Origin: Chloroflexota bacterium
GTDB taxonomy: Bacteria; Chloroflexota; Dehalococcoidia; Lucifugimonadales; Lucifugimonadaceae
Length of the DNA stretch: 46,159 bases
Direction: 5' to 3'
Assembly: GCA_018649665.1 (NCBI GenBank)
Contig: JABIHL010000073.1
Location: 1-46,159 of the forward strand
Part shown: positions 44,415 through 46,159 of the stretch, piece by piece
How positions within the stretch are numbered: position 1 is the stretch's first letter
How the letters are laid out: the number at the start of each line of letters is the position of its first letter
Position numbers and translations under genes: made by a program
Notes under the pieces: generated by a model
Seen by the model: the letters and a program-made list of their open reading frames with translations, nothing else
Told to the model about the DNA's origin: nothing
Database searches by the model: none

Positions 44415-46136
44415 ATGTCAACGCCGTTCGAAGAACTCCAAGCCCGCGCTAAAAAACGCTGGGAGGAGCTGACCTCAGGCGATAGCGCATGGATCAGAGT
44501 CGGCGGCGGCACTTCAGGTCAAGCTGCCGGTGCAGATGCAGTGCTCGACGCATTTAAATCTTCTGTTGAATCATCTGGGGTAAACGCCAACGTTTCTATG
44601 GTCAGCGCAATGGGGTTGATGTACCTAGAACCGCAAGTCGACATTCTTATGCCAAACGGCGCAAGGGTTTACTACGGAAACGTCGAACCTGAAGAAGCTC
44701 AGAAGATTGTTGAGCAACATGTAAAGAACGGCGAACCGCTTACTGAACGGGCGTTCGCTTACTCGGGCGGCGATGGAAACGGTGTTGGAAATCTTCCTGA
44801 ACTGAACAGCTTGCCAATGGTGGCTCTTCAACAGCGAATCGCCACCCGTAACTTCGGCGATACCGATCCTCACGATTTGCTTCAGTATGTTGCAAACGGC
44901 GGTTACACAGCCCTGAACCGTGCTCTAACGGAATTGACTCCCGAAGAGATCGTCAATGAGATCAAAGCTGCCGGGCTACGAGGTCGTGGCGGTGCTGCGT
45001 TCCCAGCGGGAGTGAAGTGGAGCTTCCTGGCTCCATCTAAAGCTCCAGTGAAGTACGTTCTCTGCAACTGCGAAGAAGGCGACCCCGGTGCGTTCAACGA
45101 CAAGGGAATTATTGAGAACGATCCTCACACGCTAGTCGAAGGTCTGATCATCAACGGTTACGCCACTCGATCAACTCACGGATACATATTCATTCGTACT
45201 GGTCACGAGTTGCCAATCGAATCGGCTCGCAAAGCTATCGCTGCTGCCTACGAGGCGGGATTGCTAGGCAAGAATATTCTGGGATCCGACTTCTCATTCG
45301 ATATGGAAGTTTCGCTAACGGGTGATTCTTACGTTGCGGGCGAAGAAACAGCCTTGATGGAAGCGATCGAGGGTAAACGCTCGACTCCACGGTTCAAGCC
45401 TCCGTTCCCGGCTGCTGCGGGTCTTTGGCAGAAGCCGACAAATATCAACAACGTCAAGACGCTCGCTTACGTTCCAGAAATCGTCCGAAATGGATCGGAC
45501 TGGTTCAAGAGCATCGGAACAGAGACCACTTCCGGTACAGCTATCGTTTGTCTTTCAGGGCACATCACTTACCCAGGCATGTATGAAGTGCCGATGGGAA
45601 TGACCATCCGCGAGGTACTTGAAAAAATTGGCGGCGGTGTTTCGGTAGGTGAGCGAATCAAAGTGCTTCAGGCAGGTGGCCCGTTGAACGGCCTGCTTGG
45701 CGAAGACGCATTCGACACCATGATCGACTTCGATGCTATGTCGGCGGCTGGTGCGTCTATCGGATCTGGTGGAATCATCGTCGGAAACGAGACCACGAAC
45801 GTTGTCGACCTATTGCGTTCTCTCATCGCATTCAACCAGTTCGAGTCTTGTGGAAAATGCTTCCCTTGCCGACTTGGCAACACTCATATGCTCGAAATTC
45901 TGGACCGAATGTGCCAGAACAAAGCCAAATCTGCCGACCTTGCTCTTCTTGAGCGCGTTGGCACAAGCATGAAAGCCGGTTCGCTTTGCGGACACGGTCA
46001 ACTTGGCTTCAACCCGATCGCATCAGCTCTGAAGTATTTCGGAGATGAGATCAAATCTTGCTTAGCTGGAGAAATCGCCCCTGGCGGTGTTTTCGGTGAT
46101 GGCACGATGATTCTTCCTACTCGTACACGTCCTTAG
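44415..46136 (+). CDS. nuoF: NADH-quinone oxidoreductase subunit F (51 kDa-like)
   Basis: GLRGRGGAAFPAGVKW, CNCEEGDPGAFNDKGI, ESCGKCFPCRLGNTHMLEIL, GSLCGHGQLG. Confidence 0.95.
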   Translation: MSTPFEELQARAKKRWEELTSGDSAWIRVGGGTSGQAAGADAVLDAFKSSVESSGVNANVSMVSAMGLMYLEPQVDILMPNGARVYYGNVEPEEAQKIVEQHVKNGEPLTERAFAYSGGDGNGVGNLPELNSLPMVALQQRIATRNFGDTDPHDLLQYVANGGYTALNRALTELTPEEIVNEIKAAGLRGRGGAAFPAGVKWSFLAPSKAPVKYVLCNCEEGDPGAFNDKGIIENDPHTLVEGLIINGYATRSTHGYIFIRTGHELPIESARKAIAAAYEAGLLGKNILGSDFSFDMEVSLTGDSYVAGEETALMEAIEGKRSTPRFKPPFPAAAGLWQKPTNINNVKTLAYVPEIVRNGSDWFKSIGTETTSGTAIVCLSGHITYPGMYEVPMGMTIREVLEKIGGGVSVGERIKVLQAGGPLNGLLGEDAFDTMIDFDAMSAAGASIGSGGIIVGNETTNVVDLLRSLIAFNQFESCGKCFPCRLGNTHMLEILDRMCQNKAKSADLALLERVGTSMKAGSLCGHGQLGFNPIASALKYFGDEIKSCLAGEIAPGGVFGDGTMILPTRTRP

Positions 46137-46159
46137 TCTAGAGCCCCACCAAAAGCCCA

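Noticed and set aside
1-46159. CRISPR arrays, phage or transposon genes, tRNA or rRNA genes
   Set aside because: No regularly spaced repeats, integrase/transposase motifs or convincing tRNA-like sequence seen by eye; a tRNAscan-SE run would be decisive

Overview
The window is a dense bacterial chromosomal segment. The gene complement looks Chloroflexota-like, possibly SAR202, because of its many enolase-superfamily paralogs and the DUF2298/TIGR03663 membrane pair; this is inference, not shown by search. It mixes housekeeping genes (lepA, galU, SRP RNA, ksgA, ispE, cca, rnc, ftsY, nuoE, nuoF) with sugar-acid or hydroxy-acid catabolic genes: six enolase-superfamily dehydratase-like proteins, zinc alcohol dehydrogenases, a TPP enzyme, ketopantoate-reductase-like proteins, an RraA-like aldolase, SDRs and a D-aminoacylase. 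I saw no phage, transposon, CRISPR array or tRNA. The strongest unusual signal is a DsbA/FrnE-like gene at 30856-31491. The ORF track truncates it to 30943 because an in-frame TGA (30904-30906) sits exactly where the active-site Cys belongs (D-Y-T-[TGA]-P-W), and a GC-rich hairpin lies at SECIS-like spacing just downstream. It is a candidate selenoprotein. Other points of interest are a long-form SRP RNA with an Alu domain (about 14033-14300), an SDR with an expanded Gly-rich loop and Lys-to-Arg at the catalytic YxxxK, ftsY apparently starting at CTG, a 14-bp perfect inverted repeat between tandem enolase paralogs, an orphan PD-(D/E)XK-like protein and a four-gene surface-glycosylation-like membrane module.
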